Shown in pieces: positions 34,733-44,251 of a DNA stretch of 64,000 nt. This stretch comes from Proteobacteria bacterium ST_bin14 (GTDB taxonomy: Bacteria > Pseudomonadota > Alphaproteobacteria > Sphingomonadales > Sphingomonadaceae), in assembly GCA_002083655.1 (NCBI GenBank), contig MSXR01000001.1, positions 259,911 through 323,910 of the forward strand, written 5' to 3'. Below the pieces are notes generated by a model. That model did no database searches. It was not told the DNA's origin and saw only the letters and a program-made list of their open reading frames with translations. Each line of letters opens with the position of its first letter. The first letter of the stretch is position 1. The position numbers and the translations under genes were made by a program.

Positions 34733-34822
34733 GTCACCCCGGACTTGTTCCAGGGCCCACGGCGCCTCATCAGCGACAATTGTTGGTGAAAACGAGACCC
34801 CGGAACAAATCCGGGGCGACGG
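34733..34822. repeat. CCGGGGTGACG-family repeat between ilvN and ilvC
   Basis: CGTCACCCCGGACTTGTTCC and GGAACAAATCCGGGGCGACGG face each other across about 50 bases. This is the same family seen near 2855, 13322 and 17607, and it lies inside an otherwise co-directional operon. Confidence 0.65.
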
Positions 34823-34839
34823 TTGATGGTAGACGGCGG

Positions 34840-35358
34840 TTATGCCGCGCTCTTCCCCCGCGAAATAGCGACAATGCCCGTGCGCGCGACCTCTATCAGC
34901 CCCACTTCGCGCATCAACTCGACAAATTTGTCGATCTTTTCGCGTCCGCCGGTCACTTCGAACACGAAGCTCGATGTGGTCGCGTCGACCACGCGGGCGC
35001 GATAGACATCGGCCAGCCGCAGCGCCTCAATCCGGTGGTCACCCGTGCCGGCCACCTTGATCAACGCCAGCTCGCGTTCAACATGCGCGCCGGATGTCGT
35101 CAGGTCAGTAACCTTGTGGACGGGCACCAGTCGATCGAGCTGCGCCACAATCTGTTCCAGCACCTGCGGGCTTGCCGATGTCACGATGGTGATCCGGCTG
35201 ATCGTCTTGTCCTCAGACACCTCGCTGACCGTGAGGCTCTCGATATTATAGCCACGCGCCGTGAACAGCCCGGCGATCCGGGCCAAAATACCCGGTTCGT
35301 TATCGACGATCACCGCCAGCGTGTGGCGTTCGACCTTTTCCTGCGTGATCTGCATCAA
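34840..35358 (-). CDS. ilvN: Acetolactate synthase small (regulatory) subunit
   Basis: Regulatory partner of IlvB that confers valine feedback. The 172 residues contain an ACT domain (HTLAVIVDNEPGILARIAGLFTARGYNIESLTV) and the C-terminal ALS_ss_C domain (FVFEVTGGREKIDKFVELMREVGLIEVARTG). Its ATG overlaps the ilvB stop by four bases. Confidence 0.97.
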   Translation of the reverse strand: MMQITQEKVERHTLAVIVDNEPGILARIAGLFTARGYNIESLTVSEVSEDKTISRITIVTSASPQVLEQIVAQLDRLVPVHKVTDLTTSGAHVERELALIKVAGTGDHRIEALRLADVYRARVVDATTSSFVFEVTGGREKIDKFVELMREVGLIEVARTGIVAISRGKSAA

Positions 35359-37127
35359 ACCAGCGCCTTGGCTTCGTCGTCCATGACGCCGGTAACCTGA
35401 TCAGCCGCCAGGATCATGTCAGTATGCGCCGCGCCCGACGGGATCATCGGGAAGCAGTTCGCGTTCTGGGACACCCGGCAGTCGACCATGACCGGGCCGT
35501 CATAAGCGAGCATCTCGGCAATGCCTGAGTCGAGCTGTCCGGGATTTTCGATCAGAATGCCCTTCCAGCCATAGGCCTCGGCCAGCTTAACGAAATCGGG
35601 CAGCGAATCGCTGTAGCTTTCGGCGTAGCGGCTCTCATAGGTCAGTTCCTGCCACTGCCGGACCATGCCCATATACTGGTTGTTGACGATGAAAATCTTG
35701 ACCGGCAGCCGATATTGCGTCGCCGTCGCCAGTTCCTGGATATTCATCTGGATGGAGGCTTCGCCAGCAATGTCGATCACCAGCGCGCCGGGATTGCCCA
35801 ATTGTGCGCCAATCGCGGCCGGCAAGCCATATCCCATCGTGCCAAGCCCACCGCTGGTCAGCCATTTGTTGGGCAGTTCGAAATCGAAATGCTGGGCGGC
35901 CCACATCTGGTGCTGGCCGACTTCGGTGGTGATGATGGGCGACTGCTTATGCGTCGCCTCCCACAGCGCCCTGATGGCGCGTTGCGGCATGATTTCGGTG
36001 GTGGAATCGGTAAAGCCAAGGCTCTTCTTGGCGCGCCACCCTTCAATCCGCTGCCACCATTCCGTCAGGTCGGGCTTGGGGTGCTGACGCGCCTTGTAAA
36101 CGCGGATCATCGCTTCGAGCGCATAGCCGACATCGGCGATGATCGGCAGGTCAACCCGAACCGTTTTGTTCACGCTGCTTCGGTCAATGTCGATATGGGC
36201 CTTGCGCGAATGCGGGCTGAACGCATCCAGCCGCCCGGTCACGCGATCATCAAAGCGCGCGCCCATCGCGATGATCAGATCTGCCTGGTTCATCGCCCAG
36301 TTCGCTTCATAGGTGCCGTGCATGCCCAGCATGCCCAGCCATTGATCTGATGCAGCGGGAAAGGCACCCAATCCCATCAGCGTCGATGTTACCGGCGCGC
36401 CGGTCATCCGGGCAAGTTCGCGGAGCAGCTGGCTCGCGGCGGGTCCGGAATTGATGATGCCACCGCCGGTATAAAAAATCGGTCTTTCCGCAGCGGCCAG
36501 CAGGTCGACCAGCTGTTCAATCGCCGCCAGATCGGGCTTGATTTGTGGGCGATAGGTTTTGTGCTTGATCGGGCCGGGCTTGGTGTAGCGCGCAACGGCG
36601 ACCTGAACGTCTTTTGGAATGTCGACAACGACTGGCCCGGGGCGGCCCGTGGTGGCGATGTGGAAGGCCTCATGCACGATTGGACCGAGCTTGGCGGGAT
36701 CCTTCACCAGATAATTGTGTTTGGTACAGTGGCGCGTGATGCCAACCGTGTCGGCCTCCTGAAAGGCATCCGTTCCAATCAACGCGGTTGGCACCTGTCC
36801 GGTGATGACCACCATCGGGATTGAATCCATCAGCGCATCGGTGATGCCGGTGACGGCATTGGTCGCGCCGGGGCCAGAAGTGACCAGGACAACGCCGGGC
36901 TTGCCAGTCGACCGGGCATATCCCTCTGCTGCATGCGTCGCTGCTTGTTCATGGCGCACCAGGATATGCTTGATCTGGCCGCTCTTTGCGTTTTGGATCT
37001 TGGCGTTGTGCCGGAACAGCGCGTCATAGATTGGCAGCACGGCGCCGCCGGGATAGCCGAACACGACCTCCACGCCGAGATCGCACAGCGCCTCGATCAG
37101 GATATCGGCTCCGGATTTCTCGTTCAT
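35355..37127 (-). CDS. ilvB: Acetolactate synthase large subunit
   Basis: ThDP-dependent enzyme that condenses two pyruvates or pyruvate with 2-ketobutyrate. The 590-residue product has GADILIEALCDLGVEVVFGYPGGAVLPIYDAL, the catalytic Glu in VRHEQAATHAAEGYARSTG, and the ThDP motif beginning GEASIQMNIQELATA. The ATG at 37127 has AAGGA seven bases upstream and fits the family start; the longer in-frame form from 37166 does not. It is the first gene of ilvBNC, with an AT-rich regulatory region upstream. Confidence 0.96.
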   Translation of the reverse strand: MNEKSGADILIEALCDLGVEVVFGYPGGAVLPIYDALFRHNAKIQNAKSGQIKHILVRHEQAATHAAEGYARSTGKPGVVLVTSGPGATNAVTGITDALMDSIPMVVITGQVPTALIGTDAFQEADTVGITRHCTKHNYLVKDPAKLGPIVHEAFHIATTGRPGPVVVDIPKDVQVAVARYTKPGPIKHKTYRPQIKPDLAAIEQLVDLLAAAERPIFYTGGGIINSGPAASQLLRELARMTGAPVTSTLMGLGAFPAASDQWLGMLGMHGTYEANWAMNQADLIIAMGARFDDRVTGRLDAFSPHSRKAHIDIDRSSVNKTVRVDLPIIADVGYALEAMIRVYKARQHPKPDLTEWWQRIEGWRAKKSLGFTDSTTEIMPQRAIRALWEATHKQSPIITTEVGQHQMWAAQHFDFELPNKWLTSGGLGTMGYGLPAAIGAQLGNPGALVIDIAGEASIQMNIQELATATQYRLPVKIFIVNNQYMGMVRQWQELTYESRYAESYSDSLPDFVKLAEAYGWKGILIENPGQLDSGIAEMLAYDGPVMVDCRVSQNANCFPMIPSGAAHTDMILAADQVTGVMDDEAKALV

Positions 37128-37196
37128 TACGTGTCCTTGCGTTTCACATGCGCCGCCTGGCGCCATATAGACTATAATTAGTTTGTGCGAGCCGGG

Positions 37197-37267
37197 CTGC
37201 TAGGGATGTAAAATTTGCATGTCAACCCTTTCAATGTAATTTAGTTACTAAACTTACACCTTGAAAG
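37197..37267 (-). promoter_or_regulatory. AT-rich dyad and promoter-like sequence upstream of ilvB
   Basis: An extended inverted repeat spans 37228-37267: CTTTCAA, TGTAA, TTTAG, loop TTA, then CTAAA, TTACA, TTGAAAG with small mismatches. On the reverse strand it lies just upstream of TTGACA (37225-37220), 17 bases from TAGCAG, a plausible -35/-10 pair for ilvB. The gap is shared with the divergent acyl-CoA ligase, so the dyad could serve both genes. The binding protein is unknown. Confidence 0.5.
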
Positions 37268-37438
37268 TTATATTAATGCGCGTCTGCCGTGCGCTGTTTC
37301 CATAACAGCGCCTTTGCATGCCGCCTGAGGGATTCGGCGAAATCGCCTTGACCGCGCTTGTCGGACACTCTCTCCTGCACCCCAATAAAAGCCAGCCATT
37401 GTTGAGCGTGGCGAGTCAAATGGAGCAGGGGTGGGTAG

Positions 37439-39043
37439 ATGACCGAATGGAATTATGGCGACATTCTTGATGGGGTCGCGACCGTCATCCCGCCGCAAAC
37501 GCCGGCCTATATCCATGGCGACCAGCTGATATCGTGGGGGGAGGCGTCGGCGCGATCAAACCGGTTGGCTCGCGCATTAACCGCGCGCGGGGCGGTGCCG
37601 GGCGACAAGATTGCCTTTTATATGACCAACCGGTCCGAATATTGCGAGTTGCTCGCCGCCTGCTTCAAGGGCCGATTTGTCCACGCCAATGTCAATTATC
37701 GCTACACGGCGGATGAGGTTTTTTATATTTTCGACAATGCCGACGCGCAAACAGTGGTGTTTGGCCAGGAATTTCGCGCGCAAGTCGACGCCATTCGTCC
37801 CCGGCTGAGCAAGGTAAAGACCTTCATCGAAATCGGGGAGGGGACTGACTGGGCTGAGAGTTTTGAAGCGCTGTGCGCGCAGGGCGATGGCACGCCGCTG
37901 GGGATCAAGCGCAGCGGCAGCGACATGATGTTCATCTATACCGGTGGCACCACCGGCATGCCCAAGGGCGTGATGTGGACGCAGCATGACCTGAAGATGA
38001 TGTCGATCATCGCCGCATCGGTGCTTGGCCCCACGCCCTTAACAATGGAGGAAATGCTGGTATCCATGCGGCAGACCGGGCCGGGGCCGGCATCGCTGAT
38101 CGCCCCGCCGCTGATGCATGCGACCGGACTGATTTCTGCAATCGCGGCAATGCTGGCCGGGGGCACGGTGATTACGCTGGAAAAGCCACAATATGACGCT
38201 GTTGAACTGCTTGATGCGGTCGACCGGTGGCGGCCGCAATCGCTGGCGATTGTGGGTGATCCCTTTGCCCGCCCGATCGTTGAAGCGCTGGACCTGGAGC
38301 CGAAGCGTTGGAACATGGGCAGTATCGCGCGCATCCTTTCATCGGGGGTCATGTGGAGCGTCGAGGTAAAGCGCGCGTTGCTGCGCCATATGCCGCAGGC
38401 CGTGCTTGCCGATGCGTTTTCCTCATCTGAGGCAATGGGGCTGGGCACGTCGTTGATGACTGCGGCGGGGGAAACACCCACCGCCAAATTCATGGTCACC
38501 GAACGAACGCGCGTGTTTGATGAGCATGATCAGCCCGTCGTGCCAGGATCGGGCGTAAAGGGAATGGTTGCGGTTGGGCCGCCGGTTCCGACGGGCTATT
38601 ACAAGGATGCCGAAAAGACCGCGCGTACCTTTCGCATGATTGACGGCGTGCGGTATTCGATTCCCGGTGACTGGTGCGTTGTTGAGGCGGATGGATCAAT
38701 GACATTGCTTGGGCGGGGCAGTGCCTGCATCAACACCGCCGGTGAAAAGGTTTTCCCCGAAGAAGTGGAAGAGGCGCTGAAAACGCATCCCGGCGTGATG
38801 GATGCGCTGGTGATTGGGTTGCCCGATCCGAAATGGGGCCAATCCGTCAACGCGGTTGTTACCCTGAATCGCGGCGCAATTTTCGATGAAGCTGGCATGA
38901 TCGCCCATGTCCGCCAACACCTCGCCGCCTATAAGGCGCCCAAGCGGATTGTGTCTGGCGATGTCAATCTGCGCGCGCCCAATGGCAAGGCGGATTACCC
39001 CGCTGCCACCGATTTTGCCAAGCGCCTGCTGGCCGGAGGATAG
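37439..39043 (+). CDS. Acyl-CoA synthetase (AMP-forming)
   Basis: A 534-residue member of the ANL superfamily. The P-loop-like FIYTGGTTGMPKGVMWTQHD, the SSEAMGLGTSL region, the hinge region GDWCVVEADGSMTLLGRGSACINTAGEKVFPEEVEEAL and the catalytic Lys near the C-terminus (PNGKADY) are all visible. It activates a fatty or other carboxylic acid to its CoA thioester. The substrate cannot be fixed; such proteins in sphingomonads often act on fatty or branched acids. It is divergent from ilvB. Confidence 0.92.
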   Translation: MTEWNYGDILDGVATVIPPQTPAYIHGDQLISWGEASARSNRLARALTARGAVPGDKIAFYMTNRSEYCELLAACFKGRFVHANVNYRYTADEVFYIFDNADAQTVVFGQEFRAQVDAIRPRLSKVKTFIEIGEGTDWAESFEALCAQGDGTPLGIKRSGSDMMFIYTGGTTGMPKGVMWTQHDLKMMSIIAASVLGPTPLTMEEMLVSMRQTGPGPASLIAPPLMHATGLISAIAAMLAGGTVITLEKPQYDAVELLDAVDRWRPQSLAIVGDPFARPIVEALDLEPKRWNMGSIARILSSGVMWSVEVKRALLRHMPQAVLADAFSSSEAMGLGTSLMTAAGETPTAKFMVTERTRVFDEHDQPVVPGSGVKGMVAVGPPVPTGYYKDAEKTARTFRMIDGVRYSIPGDWCVVEADGSMTLLGRGSACINTAGEKVFPEEVEEALKTHPGVMDALVIGLPDPKWGQSVNAVVTLNRGAIFDEAGMIAHVRQHLAAYKAPKRIVSGDVNLRAPNGKADYPAATDFAKRLLAGG

Positions 39044-39198
39044 CTGGGAGATGGGGGCAAATGCGCCTGGCGGCAAAGGCCGTAGCGACGCTTTGCTGCG
39101 GTAAGCGGTAAAAGCCACGGCAAGCCGAAAAACATCGTTGGCGTCTGACGCCATGTTACTGTCTATCAAAACATATCCCAATCGCTGGAGCCCGTACA

Positions 39199-41106
39199 AT
39201 GAAGCCCCAATTTCTGTTGATCGCCTCCGCTGCACTCCTTGCCTCGCCGATCGCCGCGCAACAGGCCACATTTCCGCCCAGCGACATTCCCGCAGACTTT
39301 GCCGTGCCAATCGACGCGCGCGATTATGTGAAGCGCGAGGCGATGATTCCCATGCGGGACGGCACCAAGCTGTACACCGTCATCGTGTTCCCCAAGGGGC
39401 TCACCAACGCGCCGATCGTGCTGACGCGCACGCCCTATAATGCCAAGGCGCGGGCAAAGCGGATGGACAGCCCATCGATTCTGTCAACATTGCCCCTTGC
39501 CGACGAAGCATTTGTGAAGGCGGGTTACATCCGCGTCTATCAGGATGTGCGCGGCAAATACGGGTCGGAGGGGGATTACATCGTTACCCGCCCGGTGCGC
39601 GGGCCGCTGAATCCAACTGCCACCGATCATGTCACTGATGCCTATGACACAATCGACTGGCTGGTGAACAAGGCCAATCTGCCGGAATCAAACGGTCGCG
39701 TCGGCATGATCGGATCATCCTATGAAGGTTTTACGGTGGTGATGGCGCTGCTCGCGCCACACCCCGCGCTAAAGGTTGCCGCACCCGAGAGCCCGATGAT
39801 CGACGGCTGGATGGGCGATGATTGGTTCCATTACGGCGCGTTCCGGCTCGCCAATATCGGCTGGGTGGGATCGCAGACCGGTTACAAAGGCGACGGCAAG
39901 GAACCCGCGACGGGCATTTACGATAATTATGAGGAGTTTCGTCGACTCGGCGGTGCCAATGAATGGGCCAAACGATCGGGTTTTGATCAGCTGCCCGCAT
40001 GGCAAAAGATGGTGGCGCACACCGCCTATGACAGCTTTTGGCAGGGCCAGGCGCTCGACAAGCTGCTTGCGGCCAACCCCTCCAACGTGCCGACATTATG
40101 GGAGCAGGGGCTGTGGGATCAGGAGGATATTTACGGCGCCATCACCGCTTGGGAGGCGCTGAAGGCCAAGGGCAAGCTGGGCAATAATTTTCTCGTTATG
40201 GGGCCATGGCGGCACAGCCAGGTTAACCGCGAGGGGCGCGAGTTGGGGCCATTGAAATGGAGTGGCGATACCGCAGCCCAGTTCCGCGACGACATGGTGC
40301 TGCCGCTGTTCGACCAATATCTGAAAGACGGCCCGCCCGCCAAGCAGGCGGCAGCGACGATCTACAATACCGGCGAGAATAAGTGGGAGCATTTCGCCAA
40401 CTGGCCGCTTGCCTGTGAACAGGGGTGTGCCGCGCCGTTAACACCCATCTACCTTCAGGCCGGTGGGCAACTGGGCTTTGATAAGGGTGCGCCGGGCAGT
40501 GACAGCTATGTTGCCGATCCCGATAAGCCCGTGCCGCATCTGCCGCGCCCGGTGAATTTTGGGGACGGACGCTGGAATGACTGGTTGGTCAGCGACCAGC
40601 GCCACGCCGATGGTCGTCCCGACGTTGAAACCTATATCACCGGCGCGCTGACAGCGCCGATGCGCCTGTCAGGCGCGCCAATTGCCGATATCTATGCCAA
40701 GACGACCGGCACTGACGGTGACTTTGTGGTCAAGCTGATCGATGTTTACCCCGATGAAGTACCGGGCGACGCCAAAATGGGCGGTTATCAGCTCGCCGTC
40801 AGCCTCGACATTTTCCGGGGCAGATATCGCGACAGTTTCGAAAAGCCGAGCGCAATTCCGGCGGGCAAGACCCAGCGTTATCGCTTTCGCCTGCCTGTGG
40901 TGAACCACGTGTTTCAGCCGGGGCACAGGGTGATGGTGCAGGTTCAGTCGAGCCTGTTTCCGCTATATGATCGCAATCCGCAGAAATTTGTCCCGAATAT
41001 CTTTCTCGCCCAAAAGGCCGATTTTCAGAAAGCAACGGTCACGCTGGAACGCGGCGGATCGGCTGCCAGCGCGGTATGGTTGCCGCTGGTGCCGGCAAGC
41101 AAATGA
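39199..41106 (+). CDS. CocE/NonD family hydrolase (alpha-amino-acid ester hydrolase type), exported
   Basis: A 635-residue secreted serine hydrolase. Signal peptide MKPQFLLIASAALLASPIAAQ. The nucleophile motif GMIGSSYEG matches the GxSYxG of CocE/X-Pro dipeptidyl peptidases, and YQDVRGKYGSEG contains the oxyanion Tyr-Asp-Arg region. The C-terminal jelly-roll domain (MRLSGAPIADIYAKTTGTDGDFVVKLIDVYPD, FQPGHRVMVQVQSSLFP) is complete. The family splits alpha-amino acid esters and beta-lactam side chains. Its natural substrate is unknown. The gene stands alone. Confidence 0.93.
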   Translation: MKPQFLLIASAALLASPIAAQQATFPPSDIPADFAVPIDARDYVKREAMIPMRDGTKLYTVIVFPKGLTNAPIVLTRTPYNAKARAKRMDSPSILSTLPLADEAFVKAGYIRVYQDVRGKYGSEGDYIVTRPVRGPLNPTATDHVTDAYDTIDWLVNKANLPESNGRVGMIGSSYEGFTVVMALLAPHPALKVAAPESPMIDGWMGDDWFHYGAFRLANIGWVGSQTGYKGDGKEPATGIYDNYEEFRRLGGANEWAKRSGFDQLPAWQKMVAHTAYDSFWQGQALDKLLAANPSNVPTLWEQGLWDQEDIYGAITAWEALKAKGKLGNNFLVMGPWRHSQVNREGRELGPLKWSGDTAAQFRDDMVLPLFDQYLKDGPPAKQAAATIYNTGENKWEHFANWPLACEQGCAAPLTPIYLQAGGQLGFDKGAPGSDSYVADPDKPVPHLPRPVNFGDGRWNDWLVSDQRHADGRPDVETYITGALTAPMRLSGAPIADIYAKTTGTDGDFVVKLIDVYPDEVPGDAKMGGYQLAVSLDIFRGRYRDSFEKPSAIPAGKTQRYRFRLPVVNHVFQPGHRVMVQVQSSLFPLYDRNPQKFVPNIFLAQKADFQKATVTLERGGSAASAVWLPLVPASK

Positions 41107-41134
41107 GCTGACGCTGCCGTCGCACCGGCGTTCC

Positions 41135-42427
41135 TCACGCAGTCCATTCGGCGAGGCTTGGCTCATCGCCGATCAGCGCCAACCCGTGCGCGATTGACGT
41201 GAGTTCACCGCCGGTCGCGATCCGGTCTGCACCAAAGCGCCTGTCGAATATCGCCCGGATCACCGGGATTAGCGATGATCCGCCGGTCAGGAACACGCGA
41301 TCCACCTGATCGGCGGTGATGCCCGCCCGCGCCAGGGCGACGTCCATCGCCTCCTCAATCAGCACCAGATCGTCAGCGATCCAGCGCTCAAAATCCTCGC
41401 GGTTGACGCGCGCTGATATGTCGACGCCGCCACCGGCAAAGTTGAGCTCAGCGTGATCGGCTGCCGAAAGCGCGCGCTTCAGCTTGCCGACTGCATCGTA
41501 CAGCGGAAATCCCTGTTCATGCTCGATCAGCGCGATCATCCGGCCGATCGGCTCAGGATCAAGCGCATTACGGTGAAGCTTGCGCAGTTCATCCAGCGTG
41601 CGCCGGTTGCGCATCAGCGCCAGCCGTGACCAATCGGCAAAATCCGCAAAATACCCGCCCGGTATCTCCAGCTCCTTACCGAACGACCGGTAGCTGCCGC
41701 CCTTGCCCAGCAATGGCAAAACCAGCCGATCGATGATCCGCCGATCAAAGCGGTCGCCAGCAATCCCAACGCCTGATGACGACAGCGGAATACAGCGCCG
41801 CTCCGCACCCGGTGCGGCGACGCGCACAACCGAGAAATCCGTGGTGCCACCGCCAAAGTCAGCGACCAGCAACGTGGCTGGTTCGGCAAGCCGCGATGCA
41901 TAGCTGAACGCTGCACCCAACGGCTCGTACACAAAGTGAAGGTCGAGCCCGAAGCCCTCGAGCATCAGATTATATCGCTGGCGCGCCAAGGCGGGATCGG
42001 GGCGGGCGCCGACATATTCAACAGGTCGCCCAACCACGACCCGGCGCGGCCGGGAATCGAGCGCACCGCCTGCATGCGCGACCAGTTTTTGCAGGAATAA
42101 CCGGCCAAAATCCTCAAATCGGAAATTGCGGCCAAAGATCTGCGCGCGCTCAAACAGGGTGCTGGCCGCCACGCTTTTGAACGACTGGACAAACCGGCTG
42201 TCGAGCGGCGATTGAAGATATTCCGCGATGGCCCAGGGTCCGGCTTCATGCGCCACCCCGTTCCAGCCGCGTTCTTCCTCCCAGAAGCAAAGGGCTGATC
42301 GAAACACCGCTCCAGTCGATTCTTCGCCAGCAAATTCGATCAGACGTGAGCCACCGCAGCCATCGCTCACCGCGACAACAGTGTTGGTCGTGCCAAAATC
42401 GAGCCCAAGCGCGGTTGCCGGCGTCAC
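41135..42427 (-). CDS. Hsp70 family protein (YegD-like)
   Basis: A 430-residue actin-fold ATPase. LGLDFGTTNTVVAV (phosphate 1), LLVADFGGGTTDFSVVRV (phosphate 2), SSSGVGIAGDRFDRRI and RVFLTGGSSLIPVIRAIFDRRFG (adenosine motif) define an Hsp70 nucleotide-binding domain. There is no C-terminal substrate-binding domain, as in YegD. The cellular role of YegD-type proteins is not established. Convergent with the CocE gene, 28 bases apart. Confidence 0.92.
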   Translation of the reverse strand: MTPATALGLDFGTTNTVVAVSDGCGGSRLIEFAGEESTGAVFRSALCFWEEERGWNGVAHEAGPWAIAEYLQSPLDSRFVQSFKSVAASTLFERAQIFGRNFRFEDFGRLFLQKLVAHAGGALDSRPRRVVVGRPVEYVGARPDPALARQRYNLMLEGFGLDLHFVYEPLGAAFSYASRLAEPATLLVADFGGGTTDFSVVRVAAPGAERRCIPLSSSGVGIAGDRFDRRIIDRLVLPLLGKGGSYRSFGKELEIPGGYFADFADWSRLALMRNRRTLDELRKLHRNALDPEPIGRMIALIEHEQGFPLYDAVGKLKRALSAADHAELNFAGGGVDISARVNREDFERWIADDLVLIEEAMDVALARAGITADQVDRVFLTGGSSLIPVIRAIFDRRFGADRIATGGELTSIAHGLALIGDEPSLAEWTA

Positions 42428-42552
42428 ATGAAATCCCTTTTGGCTTGGCGCCGGAACGGCGGGCAGCGCCTATTGCATGGCGCTTGGCAGGTCGCAAGTT
42501 GGGGGGGCGATCAGCAAATTATCATGCGTTGATCGGTCGATCCCGCTGCTTG

Positions 42553-43440
42553 CTACAACCAGGCCCGCATCGCGGTGTTGACGGCGTCGGGTGCTTCCCA
42601 CGGGACAAAATGGCCCGCGTCCACCTTTACCAGGGTCATTTGCGGCACCAGTTCTGTCAGCCCAACCAACTGGCTGGGCTTTAACGCCGTGTCGGCCATG
42701 CCCCAGATGATCAGCGCCGGCATGGCGAGCGGGGCAAAGGGCTTGTCAAGAAAGGCGGGGCGGGGTGGTTCTTCGTCCATGGCGGGAACGATGATCGGGC
42801 TGGCGCGGTACCAGTTGTACATGCCGGTCAACGCGCCCGGCTGGGCCCATTGATCGAGGTAGAAGGGGCGTTCCAGCGCCAGCTTGGCCTGATCGGCATG
42901 GCCGACAAAGGTCTTCGCGAAATAGGCCTCAACGCCAATCTCGGCGATATGCCCTTCCAGATCGGGGTTGCGGAACGCGCGGATATACTGGCTGGCGGCA
43001 CGCTGATCGGGGTCGTCAAACATGGTTCGTTGAAAGATCAGCGGGTGCGGCGCATTGATGATGATCAGTCGTTCAACCCGGTCGGGCCGGTTCAGCGCGG
43101 CCATCCACGCCACCGCGCCGCCCCAATCATGCCCCACCAGCGTGAAGCGATCGATGCCGAAATGATCAGCCAGCGCGAGCAGATCAGCAAGCAGCTTTGC
43201 CGGCGCATAATCACTGACCGCCGCCGGTTTGGATGACCGGGCAAAGCCGCGCTGATCGGGGGCAATCACGAAATGTGTTTTGGCGAGTTCAGGTATCTGG
43301 TGCCGCCAAGTGCGATGCGATTCGGGAAAACCGTGCAGCAAAATGATCGCCGGATGGCCGGGATCCCCTGCAACCGCCACATCGAGTTCAACCCCGGTTG
43401 GCAGGGTAATACGCTGCTGCGGAAAACGGGTTGCCATCAT
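42553..43440 (-). CDS. Alpha/beta hydrolase (epoxide hydrolase/haloacetate dehalogenase type)
   Basis: A 295-residue enzyme. HGFPESHRTWRHQ contains the oxyanion HGFP; GHDWGGAVAW has an Asp nucleophile, which marks epoxide hydrolases and dehalogenases; WGMADTALKP supplies the acid region and VDAGHFVPWEAP the His. Two neighbouring ATGs (43440, 43437) follow AAGGA; the second has better spacing. Substrate unknown. It follows the NUDIX gene by 38 bases in the same direction. Confidence 0.9.
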   Translation of the reverse strand: MMATRFPQQRITLPTGVELDVAVAGDPGHPAIILLHGFPESHRTWRHQIPELAKTHFVIAPDQRGFARSSKPAAVSDYAPAKLLADLLALADHFGIDRFTLVGHDWGGAVAWMAALNRPDRVERLIIINAPHPLIFQRTMFDDPDQRAASQYIRAFRNPDLEGHIAEIGVEAYFAKTFVGHADQAKLALERPFYLDQWAQPGALTGMYNWYRASPIIVPAMDEEPPRPAFLDKPFAPLAMPALIIWGMADTALKPSQLVGLTELVPQMTLVKVDAGHFVPWEAPDAVNTAMRAWL

Positions 43441-43478
43441 TTGTCCTTCAGTGCTGTCGGGACTGGGCAGATTAATCC

Positions 43479-43928
43479 TCACGATGCGCCCTGAAGCAAT
43501 GAATCCAGCAGCGCCACAATGTCTTCGGGAAAGATCGTTTCGGGCCAATCGGCCAGTTCGGCGCGGGTGAACCAGCGCCAGCCCGCCATCACGCGTCGTT
43601 CCAGATCGGTGTGGCCATGGGTTGCAATCTCGGTGGTGGCGGTACGGATCAGGAAATAGCGTTCATCGGCAAATACCGCATCACCCTCCAGCGTGATAAA
43701 CTCCACCTCGCGCCGCGCGACTTGCGGGCCGGGATCAAGATCAAAACCGGTTTCCTCCATCAACTCGCGTCGGGCCGCTGCTTCATAGCTTTCGCCTGGA
43801 TCACACCCACCACCCGCCGTGGCCCAAAAGGGCGGTCGATCATCAGCGGCAAAACGGAACATCAGCAGCCGATAGTCGGGATCGAGCAGCAGCAGCCGCG
43901 CGGCTGGCCGGGGCAGGCGTGCGGTCAT
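43479..43928 (-). CDS. NUDIX hydrolase
   Basis: A 149-residue protein with a complete Nudix box, GGGCDPGESYEAAARRELMEETGF (G-x5-E-x7-REUxEExGU). Nudix enzymes hydrolyse nucleoside diphosphates linked to another group. The substrate is not evident. Its start overlaps the bolA stop by four bases. Confidence 0.92.
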   Translation of the reverse strand: MTARLPRPAARLLLLDPDYRLLMFRFAADDRPPFWATAGGGCDPGESYEAAARRELMEETGFDLDPGPQVARREVEFITLEGDAVFADERYFLIRTATTEIATHGHTDLERRVMAGWRWFTRAELADWPETIFPEDIVALLDSLLQGAS

Positions 43929-44212
43929 GCGTCTTGCGGAGGACGCGCCTTGATCGCGAGCGCGTGCACGGTTCCGTCCATCAGATCGCCCAGTGCCTGA
44001 TTCACCAATCGCTGCTGCCCGACGCGGGATTGGCCGACAAAGGCAGCGCTTTCGATGATAACGGTGAAGTGCGATTCGCCCGATCCGTCATCGCCCATAT
44101 GGCCGGAATGCTGGGCGCTATCGTTGATCACCTCCAGCAACGTGGGTTCAAGCGCGCCGGCAAGACGGCGGGCAATTTCGCTGGCGACGGGGCCGGTGGC
44201 AGACTGTGTCAT
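43925..44212 (-). CDS. bolA: BolA family protein
   Basis: A 95-residue BolA-fold protein: VASEIARRLAGALEPTLLEVINDSAQHSGH, then ESHFTVIIESAAFVGQSRVGQQRLVNQALGDLM and HALAIKARPP. The conserved His positions that bind an Fe-S cluster with glutaredoxin are visible (SAQHSGH, VHALAI). It heads a three-gene leftward operon with NUDIX and hydrolase genes and is divergent from the DnaJ-domain gene across 39 bases. Confidence 0.93.
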   Translation of the reverse strand: MTQSATGPVASEIARRLAGALEPTLLEVINDSAQHSGHMGDDGSGESHFTVIIESAAFVGQSRVGQQRLVNQALGDLMDGTVHALAIKARPPQDA

Positions 44213-44251
44213 GCGCCCTATATAGACGGTTTTCGGGTTGTGGGGAGCCGT

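Noticed and set aside
37149..37220. A leader peptide for ilvB, by analogy with leuA
   Set aside because: The short frames here (MQILHP, and a start followed at once by stop) are not rich in Ile, Leu or Val and have no Shine-Dalgarno.
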